From: Pyrus communis
Lineage: Eukaryota > Streptophyta > Magnoliopsida > Rosales > Rosaceae
DNA: 64,000 nt
NCBI RefSeq assembly: GCF_963583255.1
Contig: NC_084808.1
Coordinates: forward strand, 27,236,300-27,300,299
Reading direction: 5' to 3'
Shown here: positions 22,821 through 35,667 of the stretch, one piece after another
Layout: each line of letters begins with the position of its first letter
Numbering within the stretch: the first letter of the stretch is position 1
Position numbers and translations under genes: made by a program
The notes under the pieces: generated by a model
Told to the model about the DNA's origin: nothing
What the model saw: the letters and a program-made list of their open reading frames with translations, nothing else
Databases searched by the model: none

Positions 22821-25800
22821 ATGACCGCCGTCGTCTTCCTGCTCCTCTCCCTCTTCTTCTCCTCCTCCTCCTCCTCCGCTTCTCCACCGCCTTATCCCTA
22901 CGGTAATAATCTCCACACTCTACACATTAACCGCTTTAACTAACTTTCTAACTGTCACTGACTCTACTACTTCTTTTTCTTCTGTCGCAGGTGGAGTCGC
23001 CTACCACATAGACTCCGGCAGCACCACCGACCAAACCGACCCATTCAACACCACCTGGCTCGCCGATCGCTTTTTCACAGGCGGCGCATCCGCCATCGTC
23101 TCCGAGCCCCTCCAATTCCACCACCCCCAGGAGCAGACCCTCCGCTACTTCCCTTCATCTTCCGGCAAAAAGAACTGCTATATAATCCCCAATTTGCCCT
23201 CCGGCCGCTACTACATCCGCACCTTCACCGTCTACGACAACTACGACGGTAAGTCACACTCCCCCTCCTTCGACGTCTCCGTTGAGGGAACTGTGGTCTT
23301 TTCCTGGCGCTCCCCGTGGCCCGAGGACCTCGCCCGCACCGGAGCCTACTCGGATCTCTTCGCTTTCGTCTCCGACTCAGACGCCGATGTCTGCTTCTAT
23401 AGCATTGCCACCGACCCTCCCGTCATTGGATCCCTCCAGCTCTTCCGGGTTGACCCGGATTCCTACGACGCCGTTACCCTCGGCAAAGACTACATTCTCG
23501 TCAACTACGGCCGGTTCACCTGCGGCTCCGATCAGTTTGGCCCAGGCTTCAGCAACGACACCGACCTCTTCGGCCGCTCATGGCAAAGCGACAAGGATTT
23601 CCGATCCACCAGCGACGAATCCACCGTCCGATCCATCACCACCAGAAACACCATTGCCAACACCGACCAGGGCCCTAACTATTTTCCGATGAAATTGTAC
23701 CAATCGGCAGCGGTCGTCGGCGGCAAAGCCCTGGAGTACGAATTGCAGGTGGACGCGAAGCTCGATTACTTGTTGTGGTTCCATTTCGCGGAGATCGATT
23801 CGAGCGTGACGAGGGCGGGGCAGAGAGTGTTCGACATTCTCATCGATGGCAAGAATGTGAAGCGAATTGACATATTCAAGGAGGTGGGGAGCTTCGCGGC
23901 ATATTCATGGAATTACACAGTGAAGAACTTGAGTAGTAATGCTCTGAGTGTGAAGCTTCAGAATGTCGTCGGCGCGGTGTTGATCAGCGGGCTCGAAAAC
24001 TACGCTCTGGTTCCTGTTGATGTTTCCACTGTTCCAGAACAAGGTATTAGTTAATGACAATTAACTTAATTGTTTGATTGAGGATGATGATAGTTGAATT
24101 GTGATTGATATAACTAACTTGGGAGCTCATGGTTCTATTATTTGTAGTGGTTGCTATGAAAGCGTTGAAGGAATCGCTTCGAGTTCCCGATCGGATGGGG
24201 TGGAATGGTGATCCATGTGCTCCGTCCAATTGGGTTACTTGGGAGGGAGTTTCGTGCCAGCAAAATAAGAATGGAACTGCCCTCGTCATATCTGGAATGT
24301 AAGAGTTTTATTTTCTTAATCAAAAGTGTTGAAGTCGATTAAAATAGATGTGTGAAGTTGTAAATCTACCTGCATTATCCATTCAATTAATGGTATCGTG
24401 TATTTCAGTGATCTTGGAAGTCAAGGATTGAAAGGGTTTATCAGTGACCAGATTAGTCTCTTGTCGAACTTGGTAAGCCTGTAAGTATCACCTGCAAAGA
24501 CTAATTCTTGGTGATTCAACTTGTTTAGGGTAGAAGTTTATACTATTTTCTCATTCGAAAAAAACTGCAGGAACTTAAGCTCCAATTCTTTGGAGGGCGT
24601 ATTACCATCTGGGCTAGGCCAAAAAACTCTCCATAGGCTGTAAGTCCCACTCATTTTCCTACAATGTCGGTAGAATACTTTTGATCTTTGTTGTGCGATT
24701 GATTGTTTCTGTTTTAATGTTCTTGTGTAACTGAAAAATGTTCTGTACGGGAACTTCAGTTGGTTGACCATCTATCTTGATTCTGTTGAGTATAATCTTA
24801 TCTCAATTGATTTTTTAATGCTCTTGTGTGACTCGGAACTGTCTCATTGTTAGTATGCATGATTTTTCTTTAAATCGACTTCATATTTGTTTACTACAAG
24901 TGTATCTCACTGTTAATGTCAGCAGTTGACTTCAAATCAACCTAAAATTGTTCACTGTATAATTCATGTGTTAAACTAGGTTGTCATATAGTTTGGACTT
25001 TGAAATCTTGCCCTGAAGTTTGAGAAGTTTTCTCTTGCCATTTTTCTTTCTCTTCATCTAAATGACATTATCTAAATAACAGACTTAGCATTTAAAGTTA
25101 TGATGTTCACTTTTGTTTTCGTTGTCATATCAGCTCCAATGTTTTTTTTTTTTTTTTTTTCTTTTTCTTATGATCTCACCTGTTGATTTCTTTTCTGGAA
25201 AATTATCCAAGTTGCCCATCGAGACCAGTTATAGTTAAGTATGCAAAGTTAGCATGGTTGTTAATTTCATATGTTGACAGAGTCTGATATTTTTTTTTTT
25301 ACTTTTTCGGTTTGTTACTTGATTCTGTGTGATTATTTATTGTTATTACATTTGTATTTGTAGGGATTTGTCGAACAATCAATTTACTGGGCCTATACCG
25401 CAGAGTTTAGCGACTTCAAATCTCCAGCTTGTGTAAGTGTTCTGCTTATACATTTGTTTCCATCATTTGGTTATGGAACTCTGTTGTGGACAGTTTAATT
25501 ATGAATTCCAATTATGTGAGTTTTCATTTTGTGTGTGGAACCTTGCTATGAAAATGTTCTCCTGTGATCACGGAATAATAAGGTTGCATTTTTTTAAGTA
25601 GGAAGGGCTTAAAGCAAATGTGTTATTGTACCAAAAACTGAAGATAGATTTTACGTGTGGTAGACTTTTCAACATTCTTTAAGTCTGGGAAACTGCTGCT
25701 TCAAATTTTCTCAAGTCTTGTAATCAATAGACATCTTCTACTGATAAGTCACCAACACTTAGACTAGGTTATTAAACATATGTTGTTCAGTAAACTTTAT

Positions 25801-26933
25801 ACTAGCTCGTAAAGGTCTCGATCTTTCCTTAGGAGTCTTGCCAAATGCAAACTGTTTAAGTTCTATTTAACCTAACACTGGCAACCATATATAAACATTA
25901 TGCTAGCTTATAAAGGTCTCCATCTTCTAGTCTTGATTGCCAATATGCTTTCCATGTGTTTATTGCTTTCTTTTGAATACACGTTCTCTGTTATCAGGTT
26001 ACTGAACAATAACTTATTGGAAGGCCAAGTTCCAGAGGAGCTCTATTCTGTTGGTGTGCATGGTGGAGCAATTGAGTATGTCATTCGATATTCTCACTTT
26101 TTTTAATTATATTTTACATTTTGATGAAGCTGCACATTTCTAATATATGCTTGTACGATTGTTTGTAAGGATAAAACAATTGTGTAGGTGTTAACATCAG
26201 TATTCAATGACCTATTAACATTATTGTTGTTGGTTGTGATAAGAGCCTTTCATTGTATACTTAACTAACGAGCAACTATGTTTCTTTGACAGTCTTTATG
26301 GTAACAAAGGTTTGTGCGGTGTACCATCTTTGCCCGATTGTCCTTTGTTTTGGGAAAACGGAGGCTTATCTAAGAAGGGTAAAATTGCGATAGCCGTATC
26401 CTGCGTTCTTGTTTTTTGTCTGGTCATGTTGGCATTGTACATTTTCTGCATCCGAAGGCGTAGGAATGATTATGACTTTGGCCTGCCGCAAGACTTAATG
26501 TGTAAGTATGAAAGAAGTTCAGATTTGTCAATATATCTCATATTTGGTTGTTGATTATATCTTTTTTGGTGTTGATATTTCGTGTTCATCTTTGTTTCTA
26601 TTTCACAACAGTAGCAACTTAATTGCAATTCACATACTGGTGTTGTGTTTGTTGCAATCTTCTACAAACATGAATTGTAAAACCGATACAACAGGCAATA
26701 GCGCCAGAACATATTTCTCACTTCCATTTCTAGGCATCGTTGTCTTGTCTAATCTGCTAGCATATTATGTATTCAGTTTTTCAGTTTCTTCTGACGGGTT
26801 TTTTTACTTTTTCCCCTTTCTTCAAGCACTTTCTGCTAATAAGAGAAACAGGTATCAAAGACAGAAGTCCCTGATGCTTCTTGAGATGGAGAGCCAACAT
26901 GCCAAGGCATTAACACCATTTACTCCCCAATAA
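22821..26933 (+). CDS. Malectin-like/LRR receptor-like protein without kinase, 629 aa
   Basis: This is a cell-surface protein of the family of Arabidopsis At1g25570 (di-glucose-binding protein with LRRs, related to RLP4). Ligand unknown. Nine exons: 22821-22902, 22991-24043, 24148-24298, 24409-24480, 24571-24639, 25364-25432, 25998-26075, 26293-26501, 26827-26933; total 1890 nt, all joins in frame. A signal peptide (about residues 1-20) precedes a malectin-like domain (roughly 28-375; YYIRTFTVYDNYDGKSHSPS, LDYLLWFHFAEIDSS). Short LRRs follow, encoded in 69-78-nt exons (LDLGSQGLKGFIS, NLSSNSLEGVLPSGLG, DLSNNQFTGPIP, LLNNNLLEG), then NKGLCGVPSLPDC and one membrane segment (about 555-577). The roughly 50-residue cytoplasmic tail contains QRQKSLMLLEMESQHAK and no kinase domain. 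Confidence 0.93.
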
Positions 26934-27900
26934 CGGCGACACAGAGTTTTCTCTAATAGGAATGTAGCAGTGTTAACATTTCACTCGCGAAGAAGATATA
27001 CGATGGGGAACGTGATTCTGTTTGTACAAAATTACAAAATTTTCAATTCTGATTTGGACAGCGCCCCATCCCTGCTTCACAAGTTGGCTTCATGGTTATT
27101 GCATATGTTGGAACAATTTTTTCAAGCACGAGGTCCTCCCGAAGCCGGTCTGCAGTACAACCTATCGGAAATTTTGATTGCCAAAAGAAGTGCGTAAGTC
27201 CGGAGCCATTATACCGAAGTTTACTTGTTTATATTTATAGTCGAAACTGGTGTCTCTTCCAATTCTTTCCCCAAATTATATATCACTGATTTTTAGTCAG
27301 ATTAGTGTTTCCCTGCAGAAATGTGTACTTTTATTGTAGAGGATTTTGATAGATAATATGCTAATTTAAGTTTCTGGGTTGCTTGTTCGTTATGAAGCAG
27401 AATTGAGAGAAACCCTAAAGTTATTTGCTCTTCCTATTTTTAAGAGTACGATTTTCTACAATTTGCTGAACTGCGTTACTCAAGGATGTGTGATCTCTGC
27501 GTTCAATGTTCTTTTTCTTGCAATGTACTCCTGTGTTTCTTTTTTTTTTTTTAAATATTTGGATTGAATAAATCAAAAGAAAATTAAAGAAGCGTTATCT
27601 ACTATTGTTAAACTGTGGTTCCAATCAACGACTGGAAAAGTTGTCTTATGTGCGTAATCATGAGAAATTAAGAGATTAGCTCGACAGCAAAATTACTAGT
27701 TATCATTCGTGATCAACTTGACAGGTTAAATAAGAATTTTGTCTCGAGCTCCATCAATTCAAAATTTAAAGATTGATAAACCGCATATAAATAATTCTGC
27801 TCCGCTGGGAAAGCTCCCCTTCATATTGGTTCAGGCTTGATATAATATGGTTACAAGAAGAGAACTAATAATTCAATTGGAGTGGAGCAGGTGATGTTTT
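26934..27900. other. 3' UTR and intergenic after the receptor-like protein
   Basis: The first several hundred bases are probably 3' UTR. Open frames here are short and without recognisable domains. The sequence then becomes AT-rich. Confidence 0.4.
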
Positions 27901-27949
27901 AAGAGATTCTGATGGTAAATAGATTTTTGGGGTTTGCACCAATTTGGGC

Positions 27950-28316
27950 ATAAGTAAGATTCTCAGTAATGAGCTGTGAGGATTTTATTTGGGCTTACAA
28001 TTGACATAGAGGTTAAGGATTGATAAATTATTGGTGGAATCAGACTCTACTCACAATTTATTGGTTGTTGCAAAGCTGCTAGCAATAATCATCCTTTGGG
28101 TCCCTGGTTTCGGCCTATCGAAAGTTGCTTTCAAGATCTTGGCAATGCGAACTTCGGTATGTCTACAGAGAAAATAATTTTGTAGCAGATAATTTAGCAA
28201 CATATAGTTTGAATTTAGATTTAGGCTATTTTTACTTTGATAATCTTGTTCAGTTAATTTTGTTCATAAGTATCGACCTGGGATATCCCATTGTTTGGGC
28301 TGTTAGCATTTAGCTC
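27950..28316 (+). pseudogene. LINE-type RNase H domain remnant, frameshifted
   Basis: In one frame it reads LLVESDSTHNLLVV, and after a frame change HPLGPWFRPIESC, then YVYRENNFVADNLATYSLNL. These are the order and spacing of the plant RNase H-like (RVT_3) domain at the end of LINE retrotransposons, where a 'VESDS' strand and a 'RE.N..AD.LA' helix are typical. At least one frameshift and stops break it, so it is dead. Confidence 0.75.
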
Positions 28317-29748
28317 TTTTTCAAACAAAAAAAAGAAAGAGATTAGCTTTTTTTTCTTTATTTATTAGGAGAAGGAAGGAAAGAAATGATTCTCTTTTTC
28401 TTTGTTCATATAATTAATTGTTACTTAACGTGATAGAATTTTCACCTCTGTTTGGTAGAAAATATCAAAAAATAACAACTAGAAATTGAAAAAAAAGAAA
28501 GAAAACTATTCAAGCCAACAAAATGCATGGCAGGTAGATGTCAACCCGTATATAATAAAGGGTAATCGTTAATATTTTATAATATAAAAAGTCATAGGTT
28601 ACTGTTAATATTTTAAGTAATGTTAAGCAGATTAACTTTTTATACTAAATATATAAACTACATAATGTGTTAGTGTCACTAACAAAGAAATAAGCATGTT
28701 AATTAACATTTAAGTAATAAAATCATTAACAATCAAACTGCATAATTTACAAAATTTAATTTTAAAAGTTGGTATTCCTAATAAATTTACATGCAAAGCA
28801 ATGTGCATAGTAAATGGAATTCTGAACGTGAGTTCACTTCCCAAAGTGCAACATTAGCTGCCACTTTGACAATTATGCAAAAGTCATAATTAATTAGTAC
28901 AAAATTAATCACAAAATTAAGCAAATCATAAGCAAGTTTTGAACCCGGCCGCACAGAAACAAGGACCGTATTAATATTATAAACACCACATGATCGGATG
29001 ATCCTCACCTCTACAGCTCATTCGAGCAAGGGAATCTCTCATGCTTTCACAAACATGAATTGTGACAAATTGTCAAATAATTAAAGTTAATTTAATCAGC
29101 TCCTGATGGATTATTGTGACTTAGAAGTTTGAATGAGATGTGATTAAGTGTTAAACAATTGTTTTAACGTAATGCATGCAGTTAATTAACTATGTTTAGG
29201 CAGACATCCACGTCAGGGGCATGCAGCCCACTTGTAATCTCTTTCAGCAGAGACTTGGAGTCGTGGGTCTTTGTTTCTTGGACTATGTCTTCTTCTGCTC
29301 TTGTTCAAAAAGAAAGAATATCATGCATTATCATGTACGTCTTCAAACAAGTTGGATTCTCTCTCATCTCTTTTTCGTTATCCTTCATTTCCTTTTTCCT
29401 CCTCTCTCAGTTTCTTCTTCTTTTTATTTTCTTTCTTTACAAAAAAAGGAAAATAAGATGATGATGTGGTTTAATCTTGAGCATTCAAATAGAATAGGAG
29501 GGGAAAATTAATAAGAGGGATAAAATCCAAATGCATTGTTGCAATTGCCAAATCTCTAATTGGAATCATAAACATACTATATTAGATTTAATGACTTTAG
29601 TTAGGGTTAATCTAGATGGATTGTTGTGATGGTTAAGCAAAATCGATACCAGCTAACTCCTAAAATCATTATTTGACTCTTTACATGTAACTCATTATAA
29701 TCTTAATTTTAAAAGTTCTTGTCCGCGGCATACATGTACTTAAACAGT

Positions 29749-29757
<9 letters not shown>

Positions 29758-29779
<22 letters not shown>

Positions 29780-30024
29780 GACTCTTTATATGTAAAGAGC
29801 GAATATATTTTTTTCCTGTTCCAGTTAGGCACACGGATTAACATGGAAAACCCTAATGCCTTCATCTCTTTTGGTCTACAAACCCAAATGCCTTGGGAAA
29901 AAAAAAAAAAAAGACTCTTTATATGTAAAGAACCAATATATTTTTTTTCCGGTTCCGGTTAGGCACACGGATTAAACATATAAAACCCTAATGCCTTCAT
30001 CTCTTTTGGTCTACAAACCCTAAT
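29758..30024. repeat. Tandem duplication of ~130 bp, each copy headed by poly-A
   Basis: Copy A is about 29758-29897 and copy B 29898-30024. Each begins with an A run, then GACTCTTTATATGTAAAGA, a TTAGGCACACGGATTAA segment and TCATCTCTTTTGGTCTAC. Copies differ at several sites and in A-run length. Confidence 0.9.
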
Positions 30025-31006
30025 TTCTTTACCAAGCAACTGGGTATTGTGCAGTTCACATATCTTAATTAACGTTTTGCATGCAAGTTGTAGCTTTTGG
30101 ACTTTGTCAAGATGAGGACTTTGCAAATGCTCCAACTGGGCCAGCTTTGGTTGAAAGAGTGAGTATTTAACCTAACAAAATGTATGGTTTACAAAGTCCC
30201 AACAACGATCGAGCAGCTCGAGCAGCATTTGGAGATTTTGACTTTAGACACCATCAAACAGACACATTCAGAAAACGCTTCTTCCCTAGTTGACATTTCT
30301 TTTAATAACAAATGTGCAAAGACTTCGGTACGTATAGATTAAACTAACGGTTTCACAAATATTTATTATCTCTGTTTGTAGGTGCTTTTTTTTCGTATTT
30401 TTTGAGTGAAATTTCCACGTCCAACTGCTACTCTTGATCAGACAGAGTCTTGGGAAAAAAAATTGGACTTCTGACTATATGGATTATTAACTAATTAGAT
30501 TTTAAATCTTTGTTGATTTAAAAATCAAAGTAAAACCTTAATTATGAAACTATGCATGTATAACTAATACCGCTTAGGCATGTTGTAATGGATGTTAACC
30601 TTTTGATGTTTTCATCATGGCGAACCCTTAATTTGATGCATATATATCTCACTCGCCTGAAAGATCGTTTTCGTGGAGTCTCATTAAGTTGCGTGGTGAA
30701 ATTAGATTTTAATACTAATTAAGGGTTTGTTTAGAAGTATTTTTAAAACAATTGAAATCATTTTTGGTGAAAATGTTTTTGGACCAATCCTTAATAAAAT
30801 GACATGTGAATATTGAAAAAACACTTTAAGTGTTCTTGGAACCCAAAAACGTTTTGTTTGAAAGTGATTTTAATCATTTTAAAAGCAGTTCAAAACAAGC
30901 TCTTAATCGTTAAGATCGTATAAGCAGACATTGACCAAATAAAACTGACTTTTGAGTGTATAATGCCGAAAAACTCTGTAAACCATCATAAGGTATGGTA
31001 TTTTGC

Positions 31007-31084
31007 CTTTATGATGAAAAAGTTGAAACCTAAACCAGTCACCACTCTTTATGATGAAAGTTGAAACCTAAACCAGTCACCACC
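31007..31084. repeat. Tandem duplication of ~40 bp
   Basis: Two adjacent units (31007-31046 and 31047-31084) share CTTTATGATGAAA and TTGAAACCTAAACCAGTCAC. They differ by a 2-bp length change. Confidence 0.9.
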
Positions 31085-31782
31085 CAACTGGTTAATAACC
31101 CTTGAGACAACCCATAACCCTCCCTTTCTCTGGTTTTCAGATTAATCAAAACCATCAAACTTGTTGACTTCTCCTAATTACATAAAAATTAAGAATATTT
31201 TCGTATATATAATTATCAATTACCAGCACATAGCCGAACTTCTAATTCAAACCGCGATTAGTCTTCCTCTAAGTGCGGATTAGTCCAAACTAATTTAGAA
31301 CCTGTTGACCTGGTTGACCTCGTGTTGTGTATTGTACTCATGTGGTATTGCCAACTCACCCACAACGCCCTCAGCTAATATTTTTCTTAATTAATTCATC
31401 ACCGCATGATCTCAGTCATCTCACCCACATAATTCCGGCAAGTGTGTGTTAAAAACAATTAATAAAACAAAATATTTAATCAGACAAGAAAAATATTGTG
31501 ACTATAAATAACTTGGAAGGTAGTGGCATGGGGGATAACGTGGAATGGAGGAAGAAAGGTAAATACTTATCTGCAACATTAGAAAACAAAACACAGTCGC
31601 AATCAATCTCAATATTTGAAGATTGAGGCTAAACTATTTGCTGATATTAATTTGTTGCTAATTAGGTCGTATTATTTTGGTGATGGTGGACACCCACAAC
31701 AGGAAAAGTCTAATTTGACTATGTGGCGTTCAAATTTTATGCGTGCCATGTCGGCAACATAAACAACCTCATGTATTATATA

Positions 31783-31785
<3 letters not shown>

Positions 31786-31825
<40 letters not shown>
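31786..31825. repeat. AT microsatellite
   Basis: About 20 AT units. Length in the assembly may be uncertain. Confidence 0.9.
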
Positions 31826-31828
<3 letters not shown>

Positions 31829-31936
31829 CGTGTGTCGACCCGCTAGGGTTTGGTGTTTGAAGCATAGCATTAGCATTAGCATTATCTAAGGAATTCATGC
31901 ACGTGATAGTATAATTAGTTGGTGACTTTTTAAAAG

Positions 31937-32090
31937 GAAAACTAATGAAAAGGGTTTGAAAACTTTAAGTTTTAATAATAAAGACAAAATAAAGGGTAAA
32001 GTGAATAGTACCATAATTGACTTTTTAGTGTAAAAATGTGGTTTTTCGTTAAAGTGAACAGTACCGTGGGCTTTTCGTTAAAACTCTCTT
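31937..32090. mobile_element. Palindromic MITE, family E, copy 1, with 9-bp target duplication
   Basis: The left end is GAAAACTAATGAAAAGGG with TGAAAACTTTAAGTTTTAA next, and the right arm ends TTTTCGTTAAAACTCTC. TTTTAAAAG flanks both sides (31928-31936 and 32091-32099). Sister copies are at 46880-47018 and 62638-62706. Confidence 0.8.
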
Positions 32091-34547
32091 TTTTAAAAGC
32101 AATTAGTTGGTGATTAAGAACGGTAAGAATACCAAAGTTTCATTATTTTTATTAATTTTTTTTTTTTTTAAAACATAGTGTATTATGCGATATACCGTAG
32201 CACAATTCGATATAAGTAAAATCAGAGTAAGAGTTTTGATCATCAAAATGAGAAGATTCTTACATACAATTGAAGATTTATCTTAGCTCATTATCCTGTT
32301 TTGCTCATTGTGTGTGAATGTAATGGGCGAAATATATGACGATTGCGCCCAAATTAATAGTGATTTTCACCTTTTTAGGCTTGGATGTGGAACATGAATC
32401 AATCACGTCAAAGTAAACCATATAAGATGAAACAAACAAGTAACACTATTCCCACTCAAAGGAGAATCTGAAAGGAAAAATACAAACAATGATTGAGAAT
32501 TTGAGAGTGGACAGTACAGCGTGGAGAAAAAAATCTAAAAGCCTATACATCGTTCAAACTCAGTTGATCAATCAGAGAAGACCCCATTGATGCAATTTGC
32601 GAGTCAAACACTGCAGGTCGACGATCCATCTAGAAGGGCATAATATTCTGAATTAGATGAGCCTTCTACAGTGTTTTAGACACTACTGACTGACCCATTT
32701 GTAATTCTTGTAACGTGGTTAGGGAGGGAAACTTCCGTTCGTGCACCAGGCATGTTATGTTAGTAAAATTCTAAATTAATCATACATGTTTACATTTATT
32801 TAATGAAGAAAAATTTATGTTCATCATATTGTGTATGATTTTGGAAATGCCATTAATAAGTAAGTAAAACTTCTTTCTATGTGCACAACTGCATAATCGT
32901 GTGATCCGACATGCGAATCTGTATAAATCCTAAAATTTGGGCAGCTTGAGTTTTTCTTTTGTTGCTGGCTAGTGTTAAATGTGAATACATAAGAGAGGGA
33001 AGCCCTAACCCTAATGATGTTTCTTTATCTTCTCACCCACTATGTATAGATTAAGGAAGACTTTGTGTGAATCAAAGTCTCAACCAATGGGAAGAGTTAT
33101 GTGGCACACAGGGACTAGGACAGAGTAGGACCAGCCCCGATGACCCAATAGCGGGATTGCTTTTGTTTTGGTCAAGAAAAGCAGCTTATAGTCACAGACC
33201 CTACTACTACTTTAGAGCCTAGTGGCTCGAGCAAAGCTCAATGGAAACAATGTTGCTGCTGCCTACTTGTCGTTGGGGTTTAGTTTACTTGAATAGTAAT
33301 ATAGAATCTTCCACGCTCTTGAACATTAAAATAATTCAAAAGTTTTCTTTGACCAAGTTCAATTTTTCTCACGAGAGTTTCGCTGTACTTCAGCCTTGAT
33401 TCAAGATCTTAGTTGTTTTGTTAATTAGCACTTAACCCCTAAAAAGTTAAATTTTGAACATGTAAAAAGATTTATCAGAAGATTGATTAAAAAAATTTAT
33501 GGCTTAAGTAATTAAGAGCGGTTATACAAAAGATAGGAGTAGCTCGAATACTTTTGGTTATGATATCAAGGACTGGTTTGGAGTTGCATAAATTTTATTT
33601 AAAAGTAGCTTCTTAAAAAAGTTGGAGCCTTAATTGTGTTTGGTAAGTGAAAATAATTATTTTTTTCTTTTCAAAATCATGGGTTTAAAATATTAGAAAG
33701 CAAAAGTAGTTTTACACCTGTTTCTAAAAAAAGCTTTTCATTGGAGGCAGGTTAATAAAACATTTGTATTGACAATCCCACCCCATCTTTTTTTGCTAAA
33801 AACACTTTTAGCACTATAGTTTACTAAATACGTACTTGTTTTTTTTTTACTTATTTTTTTTTTTTAACAACTATTTATTATCACAGCACAACATAAATCA
33901 TTTATAAAAGAAAAAACAAAGTAATTACCCAAACTAGCCCTAAGAGTTACTAACCTTGTTCAATTTTTATCACGTTGGACTTATGTGTTGATTTCAGGCA
34001 TTTGCTTTGCTTAATTTATCACCAATATAGATAGTTATGCTATTAAATCTCTCTTATTAACCCTCAACCGGAGAAGTTGAATTTTCAAATCCACTTCGAA
34101 TGTTGAACTTTTCCATGCAAATGCTAGGGTTTACAGAATTACAGCTGACTAATTATCACGCATGTTATTTTCTGAAACATTACCCTTAAATTACCCAACT
34201 TAATTCAACAGTTTAAGCAATAATAAGCATCACCTGGTTTTAACCTAAAAGGTGGGTCATTGTCCACGTCGACGTCGGTGAAAGATCAAGCAACGGTCAA
34301 GGATCTTATGATATCACTCAGTTACTTAAGTTTTTTTGGTCCATGTTTTTTATTTTATTTTTCCCTTAAATTATATCTTGTATTTGTTGGTGGAGTGTTG
34401 ATTACGTGCGAGAACAAGTTGGAGGATAAGAAACAAACAATTGGCAAACCAAATAATGCGTGTTGTTAACGTGGAAAAAAATAATATATAAAACCAAATT
34501 TCCCATGTTGTTCCCATAAATTATTTCTGGTCTTTTGTTTTGAGAAA

Positions 34548-34768
34548 AGGACACGGCTTCTCTACCCTCCCAGTTTCCATACATTCTCATCCTCTCTTAT
34601 TTTATGCAGTCACGGTTAAGTCACGTTAATATTTTATATTAATTTTTTTATAAAGATAATAAGACAAAAATAATAATAATATAAAATATTAACGTGATTT
34701 AACTGTGACCTCACAAATATAAGAAGATAAAAATCTATGAGAACTAAGAGGACAGAGAAGTTGGTCCT
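34548..34768. mobile_element. Palindromic MITE, family A
   Basis: The ends AGGACACGGCTTCTCT and the inverse AGAGAAGTTGGTCCT enclose the clear family A core: GTCACGGTTAAGTCACGTTA, a TATTAATTTTTTTATA loop with AATAAGACAAAAA, and TAACGTGATTTAACTGTGAC. Non-coding. Confidence 0.8.
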
Positions 34769-35636
34769 TGAGAAAATATTCACTTTCATGATAACACTGT
34801 TTTTTTCCCACAACTAGTGCAAATTGCAAAATAAAATAAGAGGTTTTGTACACCTGTGTTTTGGGACCAGTGGTCCCACCTTCACCTAGTATGTGGCAAG
34901 TGGCAAGTGCCAACTGGCAAAGCGTGTTTAATAATGTATCTTATATCACGTGTACAGTCAGCAACCCCGAAACCCTAATCTCAATTTTCACCTTGATTAA
35001 TTATGCATTATCTTCAGAGAGTCTTGGATTATGATCACAATTAAAGGTAAGAGTTGCTTGAATTGGATGCCATGCCATTCTTTCATTAAACCCTAATGCT
35101 TTCATTAGCATCGACGTACATGATGCCCCCTGTCTTCTTATCAACAAGCGTTAATGTTTATTTTTTGGGTTAAGTACGGAAAATCCAAAATATGCTCGCC
35201 TTCGCGATGAACAACGTCGGCCACGAGGTTTTTGGAGCCGATCGGCGGTTGAACTTGGCCAATGAAGTTAGAGATCCAACATTCTACGGACTTAATCTAC
35301 ATAATTATTGTAACATGTCTTGTTACGTAATATATAATCTGATTCGTTAATAATTTTATTTGTACACTAAAACCCTAAGTGGTCACTTAATAAGGCGACC
35401 TTAGGGGAAGGTCCTATATTTTTTATCCCAAATGTGCTATTTATCTACTAAGCTAATGGATGACATGAATCTTTTTCCATGGCCTAAAGAAAACTTGATG
35501 ACACAAAGCCTTTTTCCCATCATCAAATTCCTCGACGTGGTGACTTTTTTCTTTCCTTTTTCTATTTTTTAGGCCGCACAATATGACTTCACACTTGAAA
35601 ACATAAAGTTCATAAAAATTAAAATTAAAGTCAAGC

Positions 35637-35667
35637 TTGTGTGCGTGCGTGTGTGTGTGTGTGTGTA
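35637..35667. repeat. GT microsatellite
   Basis: A GT tract with two GC interruptions at its left end. Confidence 0.9.

Larger units (their letters stand above)
28317..31926. other. Intergenic, AT-rich; small duplications, no gene seen
   Basis: It contains a tandem duplication at 29758-30024, a 40-bp duplication at 31007-31084, an inverted-repeat element at about 30725-30910 (arms with AAATCATTTTTGGTG and its degenerate inverse), and an AT microsatellite at 31786-31825. No open frame shows a domain. Confidence 0.45.

Noticed and set aside
22621..22916. Arginine-rich minus-strand frames
   Set aside because: They are the complement of the CT-rich leader and signal-peptide codons of the receptor-like gene.
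28780..29040. Possible tRNA or SINE on the minus strand
   Set aside because: A GGGTTCAAAAC B-box-like word exists but no convincing A box or stem pairing was found.
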